Assembly: GCA_036763105.1 (NCBI GenBank) | Contig: JBAIYS010000003.1 | Coordinates: 1-64,000, forward strand | Length of the DNA: 64,000 nucleotides | DNA from: Peptococcaceae bacterium 1198_IL3148 | Lineage (GTDB): Bacteria > Bacillota > Desulfotomaculia > Desulfotomaculales > Desulfohalotomaculaceae | Reading direction: 5' to 3' | In this document: positions 50,915-59,944 of the stretch, one piece after another | How positions within the stretch are numbered: the first letter of the stretch is position 1 | How the letters are laid out: each line of letters opens with the position of its first letter | Position numbers and translations under genes: made by a program | The notes under the pieces: generated by a model | Told to the model about the DNA's origin: nothing | Database searches by the model: none | What the model saw: only the letters and a program-made list of their open reading frames with translations

Positions 50915-52078
50915 ATGAAAATCGCTATGTTTTCTGACAGCTATCACCCCTATACCAGTGGAGTGGTCAGATCTGTAGAAACCTTTACACATGAACTAAC
51001 CGAGATGGGCCATGAGGTTTTTATTTTTGCTCCTAACTATCCCAATTGTGAACAGGAAAAGGGGGTTTACCGTTTCTTTTCTATTCCATCTCCCACAAAT
51101 AAGGAATTTACACTGGCAGTTCCGTTTTCATTAAGTCTATGGACTAAAATAAAGCAACTGCAGCTAGATGTTATACACGTTCATTCCCCATTTTTGCTAG
51201 GCAGATTAGGTGCCCGCTGGGCGCATCGCTTGGATATTCCATTGGTTTTTACCTATCATACTCTTTATGACAAGTATGTACACTACGTCCCCTTAGGGCA
51301 AAATATTACTAAAGGTATTACTCAGCGGGTCACCATCGACTTTTGCAATCAATGCCATAAGGTGGTGGTGCCGACGGCGGTAATAGCGGATTATTTAAAA
51401 GAAAACGGAGTTAATGTCCCAACAGAAGTGGTGCCCACAGGCATCGATATTGATGAATTTAGGAGGGCAGACAAACAATGGTTAAGAAATAAATACAATA
51501 TTCCAGCGGATTATAAGGTGCTTTTATTTGTGGGTAGATTAGGTTTAGAGAAAAATATTAATTTTATATTAAAAAGTTACCAAGAAGTAGTTCAATACTA
51601 TCCGCAGACAGTGTTGGTGATAGTGGGAAGCGGGCCAGAGGAAGAAAACTTAAAAACTATAGTTAATCAAAGTGGTCTGAACAATAAAGTAATCTTTACT
51701 GGAAAGCTCTCTAAGGAAGATACAGTGAAATGTTATGCCGGTTCAAATATCTTTGTCTTTGCCTCAGTAACAGAAACCCAGGGTTTAGTGCTGGCTGAAG
51801 CCAAGGCTGCTGGTTTACCGGTGGTGGCCGTCGATGCATTTGGTGTATCGGAAATGGTTACCAATGGCAAAGATGGTTATCTATGTCCTTTAGATGTCAA
51901 CATATTTACTAACAGTTTAAAAAGCATCCTTAGTAATGGGCCATTATGTCAAGTTATGGCCGAACATGCGTTGAAAAACGCCGAACAACTTTCCGCAAAG
52001 CAATGTGCAAAAAGACTAGAAAGGGTGTATTATAAATTACTACCTGATTATCAACTGCAAAGCAAACTCCATGGTTAG
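50915..52078 (+). CDS. Glycosyltransferase family 4 protein
   Basis: A 387-residue GT-B fold retaining glycosyltransferase. The N-terminal domain starts MKIAMFSDSYHPYTSGVVRS with HVHSPFLLG; the nucleotide-sugar domain has VLLFVGRLGLEKN (about 201-213) and the EX7E motif in SVTETQGLVLAEAKAAG. The pattern is close to diacylglycerol or phosphatidylinositol glycosyltransferases that build membrane glycolipids, but the acceptor is not certain. AAGGAGGAG precedes the ATG. It stands alone. Confidence 0.88.
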   Translation: MKIAMFSDSYHPYTSGVVRSVETFTHELTEMGHEVFIFAPNYPNCEQEKGVYRFFSIPSPTNKEFTLAVPFSLSLWTKIKQLQLDVIHVHSPFLLGRLGARWAHRLDIPLVFTYHTLYDKYVHYVPLGQNITKGITQRVTIDFCNQCHKVVVPTAVIADYLKENGVNVPTEVVPTGIDIDEFRRADKQWLRNKYNIPADYKVLLFVGRLGLEKNINFILKSYQEVVQYYPQTVLVIVGSGPEEENLKTIVNQSGLNNKVIFTGKLSKEDTVKCYAGSNIFVFASVTETQGLVLAEAKAAGLPVVAVDAFGVSEMVTNGKDGYLCPLDVNIFTNSLKSILSNGPLCQVMAEHALKNAEQLSAKQCAKRLERVYYKLLPDYQLQSKLHG

Positions 52079-52105
52079 TGACTAGATTTAATGATCAAAA
52101 CCTTA

Positions 52106-52134
52106 GCAGGACTCTAATTAGCAATGTGGAAAAT
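52106..52134 (+). promoter_or_regulatory. Weak sigma-H-like promoter
   Basis: GCAGGACTC at 52106-52114 and GAAAAT at 52129-52134, one base off the GAAT rule but in the same register as the other three sites. The next gene starts 38 bp later. Confidence 0.3.
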
Positions 52135-52171
52135 AGTGATATATGTAACAATATTGAAAGGGGTTGAGGCA

Positions 52172-52483
52172 ATGAATCAGCACTTAAAGGAAAAGGTTAT
52201 TAGAAATTTATCTTGGGATTTTAAATTTGAGGATGAGTTTAAAACTAACGCCCATGGTTACACTTTTATTATTGACGTTTTAAATGGTGCAGCTATGGTC
52301 TCGCTGTATCGCTTTTCGCAATATGGCTGTAAAAGTGAACCTCTGGAGGAAAAGCAACCGCCCATGGATATGCTAAAGAAAGCATTAACAGAACAAGGAA
52401 ACGAGCTGATGGGTGATGGGTTTTATTATTTAGATCAAGACCTAAAACATTGGGTGGAAAGAGAAATTTTAAAAATAGCATAA
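52172..52483 (+). CDS. Hypothetical protein (103 aa)
   Basis: An unrecognised 103-residue protein, MNQHLKEKVIRNLSWDFKF at the start, apparently soluble with a mixed alpha/beta pattern. ATG 52172 is set by AAGGGG; upstream in-frame codons to 52124 have no ribosome site. It is monocistronic between a sigma-H-like promoter and a terminator. Confidence 0.65.
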   Translation: MNQHLKEKVIRNLSWDFKFEDEFKTNAHGYTFIIDVLNGAAMVSLYRFSQYGCKSEPLEEKQPPMDMLKKALTEQGNELMGDGFYYLDQDLKHWVEREILKIA

Positions 52484-52490
52484 CCAGCAC

Positions 52491-52530
52491 AAACCCTCTG
52501 TAAAATTGCAGAGGGTTTGTTAATTTAATG
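52491..52530 (+). terminator. Terminator after the 103-residue gene
   Basis: Perfect 10-bp stem AAACCCTCTG (52491-52500) with CAGAGGGTTT (52509-52518), then GTTAATTT. Confidence 0.8.
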
Positions 52531-52869
52531 TTAAAAGATAGTTACATGTAAAGGGATTTTAACTTATTTAAAGAATAATAATCATGGAAAAAATATATGT
52601 CAAAATATGTTGTAAAATTTTAATCTCACGAGCTTTTAAGCAGTTTATTGAGGATAACTGTTAAATACTAGTGTTTATGAACAAACTACAGTAAAAAAGT
52701 GTGATCTTCAATAAAATATGTTTTAACAATTCAGGGTGGTGATATACACCGTTACATATCTTATAAAGGTATTAGATAGATAAAAATAATAGATATATGG
52801 TATTTGAGAAAAATGATTAGTGGAGGCGTTTGTTGCTAGCTTTTAAATAATCCGTTTGGAGGCAAAAGA
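52531..52869. other. AT-rich gene-free interval before the Na/Pi gene
   Basis: About 340 bases with no reading frame of note. It contains several poly-A/T patches and a weak hairpin (GGTG with CACC near 52736-52752). It may hold the promoter and leader of the Na/Pi cotransporter gene; I could not identify a phosphate-regulatory box with confidence. Confidence 0.5.
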
Positions 52870-54621
52870 ATGGAATTATCTTTACAGGAGTTATTATTCA
52901 ATGCTGTTGGTGGCTTAGCTATATTTCTTTTTGGTATAAAATATATGTCTGATGCACTGCAAAATGTAGCCGGCAGCAAAATGAAAAATTTTTTAGAAAA
53001 GGGTACTAAAACACCTATCCGTGGTGTTCTAACGGGTACACTGGTCACTGCCTTGATTCAAAGCAGTAGTGGTACAACAGTACTTACCGTTGGTTTGGTT
53101 AATGCGGGGCTGTTAAGCCTGCGGCAGGCAATTGGTGTGATAATGGGTGCCAATATTGGTACCACAATGACTGCCTACCTAATCGGTTTTGATTTAGCGG
53201 CATACGCACTACCTATTATGGCAGTTGGAATGATACCAATATTTTTTCTTAAAAACAAGCAATTAGCTGGTATTGGACAAGTATTATTTGGCTTTGGCAT
53301 GCTTTTTTATGGCATGGATATTATGGGCGATGGTTTAAAACCATTAAAAGACCTGCCAGTATTTGCCGAGCTAATGCTTAGCGTTGAAGATAACCCGCTG
53401 TTGGGGGTAGCAATTGGTACTGCACTGACAATGATTGTTCAAAGTAGTAGTGCCACCATTGGTATATTACAGGAACTGGCCAGCCAAGGTGCGGTAACCT
53501 ATCTGCAAGCTTTGCCAATCTTATTTGGCGATAACATCGGCACCACGATTACCGCACTGCTGGCATGTATCGGCACTTCCGTTGCAGCCCGACGTACTGC
53601 CCTGACACACATGCTTTTTAATATTAGTGGTACTGCAATATTTTTGCCTTTAACAATATTAGGGGTATTTCCGGAACTAGTAAAATTATTTACAAACTAT
53701 GTGTTTATATTACTGCCTGGTTTTGATGCTACCTGGGAGACTTTAAATATCAGAATGCAAATAGCCCAATCCCACGGTGTTTTCAATATCACCAATAAAT
53801 TAGTGCAACTACCATTTGTTGGGGTGCTAGCCGCAATAGTGACTAAATTGGTACCTGGTAAAATGGTTGAGGTAAACATGAATACCAGATATCTGGAGCC
53901 TAGACTATTGCAGCAACCAGAGGTGGCATTAAGTCAGGCACAAAAAGAACTTGTACGCATGGGTGACCATGCTAGTAAATTTTTTAGCAACTCCATTAAG
54001 TTTTTCTTCGATACCAAAGACAAAGAAGTAAACCCTTTATACATGGAACAAACAGAACAACTCATCAATAAACTTGATGAAGAAATTACCAATTATGTAG
54101 TTAGAGTAACGGCTGAAAACAGACTGACAGAAGAACAGTCAAATTACTCTTCTGTATTGTTACATGCCGCAAATGATTTAGAAAGAATCGGTGATCACGC
54201 CGATAATATTGTGGAACAGGCAATATATGCTGTGGAACATAAACTTACCTTTAGTGAAGAAGCATTGAACAGCATCAAAAATATGTATGAATTAACCCAT
54301 GAAACATTAGAGTTGGGTTTGGAAGCTTTAAGAAACAATGACCAGGATTTGGCCCGCAAAGTAATCCAAAATGAAGTGATTATTGACAGTCTTGAGCGGC
54401 AATTTAGAGAAGGACATATTTATCGGTTAAATGAAGGCCAATGTAGTGGGGTTGCAGCCGGAACTGTGTTTCTTGATATCCTAAGCAATATGGAACGGGT
54501 TGGTGATCATGCTGTTAATATTGCAGAATACGTTTTAGGAGAGATGGGTGCTCTAGAAAGAAGATATGTAAAGTCTAAGACCAGTCAAATTGCCTACGGC
54601 AATACAACTGGTAATAAATAG
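52870..54621 (+). CDS. Na/Pi cotransporter family protein with PhoU-like domain
   Basis: A 583-residue sodium:phosphate symporter of the type II (NptA/YjbB) family. The two inverted QSSS motifs (ALIQSSSGTTVLT, about 58-70, and IVQSSSATIGIL, about 190-201) mark the repeat halves of the transport domain. A C-terminal PhoU-like helical region (about 360-560; LERIGDHADNIVE and MERVGDHAVNIAE) follows. GGAGG precedes the ATG by 7-8 bases. Pho regulation is likely but not demonstrated. Confidence 0.92.
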   Translation: MELSLQELLFNAVGGLAIFLFGIKYMSDALQNVAGSKMKNFLEKGTKTPIRGVLTGTLVTALIQSSSGTTVLTVGLVNAGLLSLRQAIGVIMGANIGTTMTAYLIGFDLAAYALPIMAVGMIPIFFLKNKQLAGIGQVLFGFGMLFYGMDIMGDGLKPLKDLPVFAELMLSVEDNPLLGVAIGTALTMIVQSSSATIGILQELASQGAVTYLQALPILFGDNIGTTITALLACIGTSVAARRTALTHMLFNISGTAIFLPLTILGVFPELVKLFTNYVFILLPGFDATWETLNIRMQIAQSHGVFNITNKLVQLPFVGVLAAIVTKLVPGKMVEVNMNTRYLEPRLLQQPEVALSQAQKELVRMGDHASKFFSNSIKFFFDTKDKEVNPLYMEQTEQLINKLDEEITNYVVRVTAENRLTEEQSNYSSVLLHAANDLERIGDHADNIVEQAIYAVEHKLTFSEEALNSIKNMYELTHETLELGLEALRNNDQDLARKVIQNEVIIDSLERQFREGHIYRLNEGQCSGVAAGTVFLDILSNMERVGDHAVNIAEYVLGEMGALERRYVKSKTSQIAYGNTTGNK

Positions 54622-54630
54622 GGAAAAAGT

Positions 54631-54663
54631 AATTAAACCGCTTAAATGGCGGTTTAATTTTTA
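54631..54663 (+). terminator. Terminator after the Na/Pi gene
   Basis: Perfect 11-bp stem AATTAAACCGC (54631-54641) with GCGGTTTAATT (54649-54659), then T. Confidence 0.88.
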
Positions 54664-54790
54664 TTATTCCAGCATAGGTTGCATTTGATTTTGTCAAAGG
54701 GTAAAAACTTAAATTAACAGGGGTTAGGCAAAAAACTAAAGGTTATTTTACTTTTACGCAGAAGTATAATAAGAGGGGGTGTGGCATGTC

Positions 54791-55036
54791 TTGAATTTTA
54801 GTTTTTCAGATATAATACTAATATTATTGTTAAGTTTAATAGTATTTGGTCCCAATAAACTTCCGGACATAGCAAAATCTTTAGGAAAAGGCCTCTACGA
54901 ATTCCGTAACATCACCAATAAAGTTTCGGAAACCATTAAAGAAGAATCCAATAATATAAAAAAAGAAGTTAGTATTAAGGAAGAGTCCGGATCAAATGAT
55001 TTAAAAAAAGAAAAAGAAATTAACCTTGATAAGTAA
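54791..55036 (+). CDS. tatA: Twin-arginine translocase subunit TatA
   Basis: An 81-residue TatA/TatB-type protein: one N-terminal membrane helix (DIILILLLSLIVFGP), the FGPNKLPDIAKSLGKGLYEFRN hinge and amphipathic helix, and a charged tail. TTG 54791 gives the usual short periplasmic start and lies 9 bases after AGGGGGTG; GTG 54779 is also in frame but touches that site. No tatC or Tat substrate is adjacent, so its partner must be elsewhere. Confidence 0.85.
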   Translation: MNFSFSDIILILLLSLIVFGPNKLPDIAKSLGKGLYEFRNITNKVSETIKEESNNIKKEVSIKEESGSNDLKKEKEINLDK

Positions 55037-55062
55037 GCTAAACTGTGCTTTTGCCATTGAGC

Positions 55063-55314
55063 TTAACCTTTATTAACTGTAGTGCTATTTTTACGCCTAA
55101 TTTTTTGCCTTTTCTTATCAGTATTCGGTATTTCTACAGCAGACACCGGTTGAAAAGCAATATCTAGCAAGGAGTAAAATAGTACCCAACTAACTACGAA
55201 CAAAACCATGTTATGGTAGAAGGGAACCGTGGGTTGATGGACATAAGCAAAGGCAAACCACAATGCCATTAACCCAGTTAAAACTAGGGCAATCTTCTGC
55301 AGCAAATGGGACAT
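55063..55314 (-). CDS. Small membrane protein (83 aa)
   Basis: An unrecognised 83-residue protein with two hydrophobic helices (IALVLTGLMALWFAFAYV and MVLFVVSWVLFYSLLDIAF) and a strongly basic tail (KKRQKIRRKN). By the positive-inside rule the tail should face the cytoplasm. AGGAGGT lies upstream on the minus strand, at a rather long distance. Convergent with tatA. Confidence 0.65.
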   Translation of the reverse strand: MSHLLQKIALVLTGLMALWFAFAYVHQPTVPFYHNMVLFVVSWVLFYSLLDIAFQPVSAVEIPNTDKKRQKIRRKNSTTVNKG

Positions 55315-55393
55315 TTTACAAAGATACCTCCTATGAATGGCAATATATGATTTATTTCAACATAATACCGCATTTTCCTTTTGAAAAACTAAT

Positions 55394-55430
55394 AATCTAA
55401 GCCAGGGCAACTTTTGCCCTGGCTTAGATT
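55394..55430 (-). terminator. Strong terminator of the 66-residue gene
   Basis: A perfect 17-bp stem, AATCTAAGCCAGGGCAA (55394-55410) with its complement (55414-55430), three-base loop; leftward it is followed by TTAGTTTTTC. Confidence 0.88.
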
Positions 55431-55431
55431 A

Positions 55432-55632
55432 TTACATAATATTTTTATGTTTGTAATAACTACACTTAGATATACTAACACCCCTCAATTGGTATACAAT
55501 TTTGGGTAAATTTACAGTACAAAAGTTAATGGTAATGTCAGTATTGGGAATATAGCGCTCAGACCGATGATTACAATATTGGCAATCCGCCGTTTTGGTG
55601 CGGAATGATAATTTAGCTCCCTTAGTTGACAT
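55432..55632 (-). CDS. Small cysteine-containing protein (66 aa)
   Basis: A 66-residue protein with CQYC at about residues 17-20 and two later cysteines (FC and KC), a possible zinc site. It is basic and soluble. No family recognised. GGGAGGGG precedes the ATG on the minus strand and a very strong terminator follows the stop. Confidence 0.65.
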   Translation of the reverse strand: MSTKGAKLSFRTKTADCQYCNHRSERYIPNTDITINFCTVNLPKIVYQLRGVSISKCSYYKHKNIM

Positions 55633-55709
55633 GAAATCCCCTCCCGAAACTGTTTGTTATTATATTAGACGTAAAACAGAGGAGAAATGTGCCATATTTT
55701 GTTAAATTT

Positions 55710-56348
55710 TTATTGATCAATAAACTTTTTTGTTATATATGGAAACCATGAAACCATATTTGCGATTTGTTGTTCGTTGACGTTGTTATTAATGTTATTT
55801 AAAAGTCCTGTAACCTGTAAAAATTCCGAGCGTACTAATTGTTCAAATTTATTGCTGTGTACCCTAACGGCATTGACTTTGTTTTTACTACATTCTTGAG
55901 GATCAGAGGCCACCAACATTGTCCGACAGGCAAAGGGCCTGGCGGGGTAAATAGAGCAAATATTATTATTTAAGAATGGGCAAGCAATTTTACTTTCCCA
56001 GTACTTATTAGCTTCTGAATATATCTCTTCGGGAGAGCACAGGTGCAAATTAATACCGGCATTTTTCAGTTCCTTCATCCATTTATCTAATTTTTTTAAT
56101 ATATTTTTTCTCAAAGATCTAGGCTGTTTATTAATCCATGCGGCTGCTACTAAACCTTCTATTCCTTGGGCCAAGACCTGTTCGTGACAGCAACTGTCGC
56201 AACCCTTAGTGCAGGTAACTTTTCTTCCCTGGACAGCGGAAGTCTCTATTATCTTCTGATTAATAATGTCCTCAATTATGGGATAAGATTGTAAATACAA
56301 TAACTCGCCAACTTTATATGGCCCACCTTGGAGAAACGCTTTGGTCAA
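55710..56348 (-). CDS. YkgJ-family cysteine cluster protein
   Basis: A 212-residue soluble protein of the YkgJ (zinc/iron-chelating) family. The cluster CTKGCDSCCHEQ is at about residues 46-57, followed by CPFLNNNICSIYPARPFACRTM (about 122-143), the conserved second half. The metal and role are unknown. The TTG start has no convincing ribosome site, so the N-terminus is uncertain. Confidence 0.82.
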   Translation of the reverse strand: MTKAFLQGGPYKVGELLYLQSYPIIEDIINQKIIETSAVQGRKVTCTKGCDSCCHEQVLAQGIEGLVAAAWINKQPRSLRKNILKKLDKWMKELKNAGINLHLCSPEEIYSEANKYWESKIACPFLNNNICSIYPARPFACRTMLVASDPQECSKNKVNAVRVHSNKFEQLVRSEFLQVTGLLNNINNNVNEQQIANMVSWFPYITKKFIDQ

Positions 56349-56552
56349 TTGATCTTGGTTAGGTAGTATGAGGTTATTAGCTATTTGGGGTCACCACTTT
56401 CTTTAGCATCAATATAATAAAAATGTCGTGTTATATATAAATTCGCTGACAATCGTATTATTCCTCTTTAAAACTTCCTTAGCACCAATGCAGGTAATTG
56501 GTTTTATTTTAGAGAAATAATAAATTACTATCAATGGAGAGGAGAGCAGTCT

Positions 56553-56885
56553 ATGAAACATTTTACTGCGGAAGAGTTGGTTGCAGTATTGACAAAAATT
56601 CGTCGGGGCGTTGCATTGACCGCCAATGAATCGGAAACCCTTAAATTGTATCTACCATTGCACTTAAATAGTGATCGGGCTGACAAAATGGCCAAGCTGG
56701 TAGAAGATATTAGAAACGGTAAACGTGAACCCCTCAGTAAAAAAGAGCGAATAATGATGCACCAAGAAAATATGGAACAAACTTTAAATAATATTATTAA
56801 ACAAATTCCCCAAATGAACGATGAACAATTTACCGAAACTTGTAATATGTGTGAGATGCTGCGTAGCCAAATAGCAAGGCATTAA
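56553..56885 (+). CDS. Hypothetical protein (110 aa)
   Basis: An unrecognised, apparently all-helical protein of 110 residues: MKHFTAEELVAVLTKIRRG at the start, a lysine-rich middle and CNMCEMLRSQIARH at the end. The CxxC could bind metal or form a disulfide. GGAGAGGAGAG precedes the ATG. Convergent with the next gene, 6 bp away. Confidence 0.65.
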   Translation: MKHFTAEELVAVLTKIRRGVALTANESETLKLYLPLHLNSDRADKMAKLVEDIRNGKREPLSKKERIMMHQENMEQTLNNIIKQIPQMNDEQFTETCNMCEMLRSQIARH

Positions 56886-56891
56886 TAATGT

Positions 56892-57209
56892 TTATCTAAA
56901 GTAATGAAATAGGTAATCAATACGTCCTCTTTTTATATAGTAGATTCCTGAGAATTTCATTGCCTGTTTAATTTTTTCTCGGTACTTAGGGGTATAACAA
57001 TGAATATCGCAATTTTTACAAGCTGGTTTAGGGTTTTTAGGACAATTTTGGCGACGCTTGATGGCATAATTACTCAGTTCTTTACATTCTTCGCATAGTG
57101 CCAGACTTTTATTGTGTAGTGTAACAGAGTGATGATTTTGATGATTATGTTGGCAATAAGTTTCTATAAATTTTAACACTATATCTATATCTCTATCTAT
57201 TTTTTGCAT
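56892..57209 (-). CDS. Nitrous oxide-stimulated promoter family protein
   Basis: A 105-residue protein with two cysteine clusters: HNKSLALCEECKELSNYA and RRQNCPKNPKPACKNCDIHCYTPKYREKIKQAM (about residues 60-90), then FSGIYYIKRGRIDYLFHYF. This is the layout of the 'nitrous oxide-stimulated promoter' family, whose real function is unknown despite the name. The start at 57209 is set by AGGATGAGG just upstream on the minus strand. Confidence 0.85.
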   Translation of the reverse strand: MQKIDRDIDIVLKFIETYCQHNHQNHHSVTLHNKSLALCEECKELSNYAIKRRQNCPKNPKPACKNCDIHCYTPKYREKIKQAMKFSGIYYIKRGRIDYLFHYFR

Positions 57210-57285
57210 AGTCCTCATCCTTTGCATTATATCTAACTACATATTAACAATTAAAATTTGTTTTTGCTGTGATATATCTCATAAT

Positions 57286-57317
57286 AAGAAAGAACCGTTT
57301 CATTACGGTTCTTTCTT
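57286..57317 (-). terminator. Terminator of the 63-residue gene
   Basis: Perfect 12-bp stem AAGAAAGAACCG (57286-57297) with CGGTTCTTTCTT (57306-57317), at the end of the leftward gene starting at 57514. Confidence 0.75.
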
Positions 57318-57322
57318 GGCAA

Positions 57323-57514
57323 TTAGATTAATTTCATTTGGCAGGCAGTTTCTTCCTCGTTGGCATTGCATACATAAATAACTTCGGTGGCGTCTGCAGC
57401 CACCATTTTGTTTGGGTGATGCTGTTTTACCTGCTGTATTGCTTGCTCTAAATCACCCGCTTGAATTTCAGTACACGTACTTCCGGGACCGCGCACTGTG
57501 AATCTTTTGCTCAA
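57323..57514 (-). CDS. Small hypothetical protein (63 aa)
   Basis: A 63-residue soluble protein, SKRFTVRGPGSTCTEIQAGDLEQAIQQVKQHHP then a strand-rich end with two cysteines. No domain recognised. TTG 57514 is preferred because GGAGGTGA lies 7 bases upstream on the minus strand; the GTG at 57523 lies inside that site. Confidence 0.65.
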   Translation of the reverse strand: MSKRFTVRGPGSTCTEIQAGDLEQAIQQVKQHHPNKMVAADATEVIYVCNANEEETACQMKLI

Positions 57515-57569
57515 TAAACTCACCTCCCTCTATAATCTCTATTAATATTATTGTCAAAAATATCTACTG

Positions 57570-58571
57570 CTATAATCTGCCAAAGGGGATTTTATTTATT
57601 ACTGTAGCCATCCGTTTTCTATTCACATGGGTATATATTCTTGTGGTGGCGATATTATCATGTCCCAATAGGTCTTGGATTTCTTCAAGTTTAGCCCCTT
57701 GGTCACGCAATATTGTTGCAAAGGAATGTCTGAGTTTATGGGGGGTGATACTTCTGGAAAGGCCGGATAATTGGACATATTTCTGCACCAGGTTTTCCAG
57801 TGCTCTACTGGTAAATCTCTTGTTAAGGCGGGATATAAATAGAATGTCCTTATCCTTGGCGTGAACTTTATCCCGGGGCCGGATTGCTAAGTAATTTTTG
57901 ATGGCTTGATAACAGCTGGCCGTTAGGGGTATTTCTCTTTCTTTATTTCCTTTACCAATGACCCTGAGGAAATTCCCATCAGACGTTTCCATAAGTCCAC
58001 TGATTTTTACTCCGGCCAGTTCAGAAACCCTTAAGCCGGTGTGTAAAAACATAATTATAATGGCAAAATCTCTTACTTTATATGGTGAATCGCTTTTAGA
58101 TACTGTTTTTAACAGTTTTTCGGCGCTTTGCACATCCAAATAGACTAACTCCCGTTTGGGTGGTACCCTTCTGGAAATAGTTACTGGATTTCTCGGTAGC
58201 AAAGTTAATATTTGCACCAGGTAATTATAAAAGGACTTTAGGGAAGCCAATTTTCTGGCATCTGCATGATAAGCGTCCCCTTTGTTTTGTCTTGGCCTGG
58301 TGCTGATGAAATCAGTAAAATATGATTCAATGTCCTTAGGGGTTACAGATAATAAATCTTTATCGGTAACTATGTTCGGATCAATTTTTGTGATGGCCTT
58401 ATGAATATTTGCACTCTCTGTGGATGGTAGCTTGGCATTACCTTTTTCAACTGCTAACCAGCGGCAAAACAACGCCAAATCAATTGAATATTCATTTATA
58501 GTTGTCTTGCTACAATGTTCGGTTCGATATTTGTAATCTAAAAATCGTTGTATCAGTGCTGGTAATTTCAT
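57570..58571 (-). CDS. Tyrosine recombinase / site-specific integrase 1
   Basis: A 333-residue tyrosine recombinase. The N-terminal SAM-like core-binding domain (about 1-125) is followed by the catalytic domain: arginine in HTGLRVSELAG, HKLRHSFATILRDQGAKLEEIQDLLGHDNIATTRIYTHV with the H-x-x-R, second histidine and the nucleophile tyrosine. All catalytic residues look intact. It is on the minus strand, 200 bp from the transglutaminase-like gene. Chromosome dimer XerC/D is possible but the length and neighbourhood suggest an accessory recombinase. Confidence 0.88.
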   Translation of the reverse strand: MKLPALIQRFLDYKYRTEHCSKTTINEYSIDLALFCRWLAVEKGNAKLPSTESANIHKAITKIDPNIVTDKDLLSVTPKDIESYFTDFISTRPRQNKGDAYHADARKLASLKSFYNYLVQILTLLPRNPVTISRRVPPKRELVYLDVQSAEKLLKTVSKSDSPYKVRDFAIIIMFLHTGLRVSELAGVKISGLMETSDGNFLRVIGKGNKEREIPLTASCYQAIKNYLAIRPRDKVHAKDKDILFISRLNKRFTSRALENLVQKYVQLSGLSRSITPHKLRHSFATILRDQGAKLEEIQDLLGHDNIATTRIYTHVNRKRMATVINKIPFGRL

Positions 58572-58781
58572 GTAACAACCTCCAATTACTGTTATTAAAA
58601 AAATGTTCGATTGTGTTCGGGGGAGAATTCGCTAACCAGATCATAAAAACCTTTTATGTTAACAAAATTGAATAAAAATAATTTAATTTCCAAAGTGGTA
58701 GTGGTTATAATGATTTTTAATATAGCAATATTCATGCTATTATAAGCAAGTAACAAAAACATTTTTCAGTGGGTGGTAGGT

Positions 58782-59840
58782 GTGAAAATTTGGAGCCTAA
58801 TAATTATCACAATGGCATTTTGTTTTGTGTTATTTGTTTACTTGTCTGGTTTGAATTTTGATATTACGTCGGTATTCAGTGAATCCAATTATACAACAGA
58901 AAAGAATACAGATCTGGAGACAAAACTTACTGTTGGGGAGCAAACCGACAATTATATTCAAAGAACATATCAATGGAATTATGCTGCCCGGCAATGGACC
59001 TGGACCATTAATATACATGAAGACCATTACAATTACTTTAAAAACCTAAAAAGGCCAATGACAGATGACTATTCCATTTATGTAACCAATGAATTTGATG
59101 ACGCATATATTGAAAGCCTTGTTAGTAAGTTTAAAAGTGACACTAAAAAGTATGGATTTACCGAACGGGAGACAGTTGATTTTATTGTGGCCTTTGTGCA
59201 AAGTTTAAAGTATGTTTTAGATGACGTTTCCACTGGATACGATGAATACCCCAAATACCCGTTAGAGACCTTAGTTGATCAACAGGGTGATTGCGAAGAT
59301 ACCAGTATTTTATTGGCATCGCTATTGCGAGAAATGGGCTACGGGGTTGTATTAATTATGTTTCCAGATCATATGGGTGTAGGTGTTAAAGGTTCACCCG
59401 ACATGCCAGGTCATTATTTTGAATATGAAGGGTCTAGGTATTATTATGTGGAAACCACTGGTTCAGGGTGGGGAATAGGCAACCTGCCTGATGAATATAG
59501 GGGTCAAAAGGCTAAAATACTTCCGTTAATTAGTCGACCGGTGATAACTCATTCCTGGAAATCCCAAGGCACTCCTCAGGGATATAAAGTTACTGTAACA
59601 TTAAATAATGAAGGAACAGCAGTGGCAAATAACACAAAAGTATATGTGGCCTTCGATGCCGGAAATGGTATGGTATATGACCAGGCTTATAGCGAACCAA
59701 TATCCATCCCACCACAAACTAAACAAGATATCACCATTAATTTAAAATACCCAAAGAGTGTAAAGACACGGATCATTGTAAAGATAGTGGTGGATGATAA
59801 GTTAGTACAGCAAAGTCAATCGGATTGGTGGCAAACATAA
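58782..59840 (+). CDS. Membrane-anchored transglutaminase-like protein
   Basis: A 352-residue protein with an N-terminal membrane anchor (about residues 4-25), an outside transglutaminase-like cysteine peptidase domain with catalytic-looking C171 (GDCEDTSILLASLL), H197 (FPDHMGVGV) and a later acidic residue in YYYVETTGSGWGIG, and a C-terminal beta-rich CARDB-type domain (from about 270). Similar proteins are common in archaea. Substrate unknown; the anchored position suggests the cell surface. GTG 58782 follows GGTGG. The stop is inside a strong terminator. Confidence 0.8.
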   Translation: MKIWSLIIITMAFCFVLFVYLSGLNFDITSVFSESNYTTEKNTDLETKLTVGEQTDNYIQRTYQWNYAARQWTWTINIHEDHYNYFKNLKRPMTDDYSIYVTNEFDDAYIESLVSKFKSDTKKYGFTERETVDFIVAFVQSLKYVLDDVSTGYDEYPKYPLETLVDQQGDCEDTSILLASLLREMGYGVVLIMFPDHMGVGVKGSPDMPGHYFEYEGSRYYYVETTGSGWGIGNLPDEYRGQKAKILPLISRPVITHSWKSQGTPQGYKVTVTLNNEGTAVANNTKVYVAFDAGNGMVYDQAYSEPISIPPQTKQDITINLKYPKSVKTRIIVKIVVDDKLVQQSQSDWWQT

Positions 59841-59875
59841 AAGTAAAAAACCCGATTTACGGGTTTTTTACTTTT
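59839..59875 (+). terminator. Terminator overlapping the stop of the transglutaminase-like gene
   Basis: A perfect 16-bp stem, AAAAGTAAAAAACCCG (59839-59854) with its complement (59860-59875), five-base loop. Confidence 0.88.
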
Positions 59876-59944
59876 ATGTCAATAGTTGATTGTTGAAATA
59901 TTAACAAAAGTTTTGTATAATACCTTTTTTGGAGGTGATTATTT

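Noticed and set aside
58604-58619. Tandem TGTTCG upstream of integrase 1 as a possible LexA (SOS) box
   Set aside because: The Firmicute LexA box is an inverted CGAAC-N4-GTTCG; here the halves are direct repeats, so SOS control is not supported.
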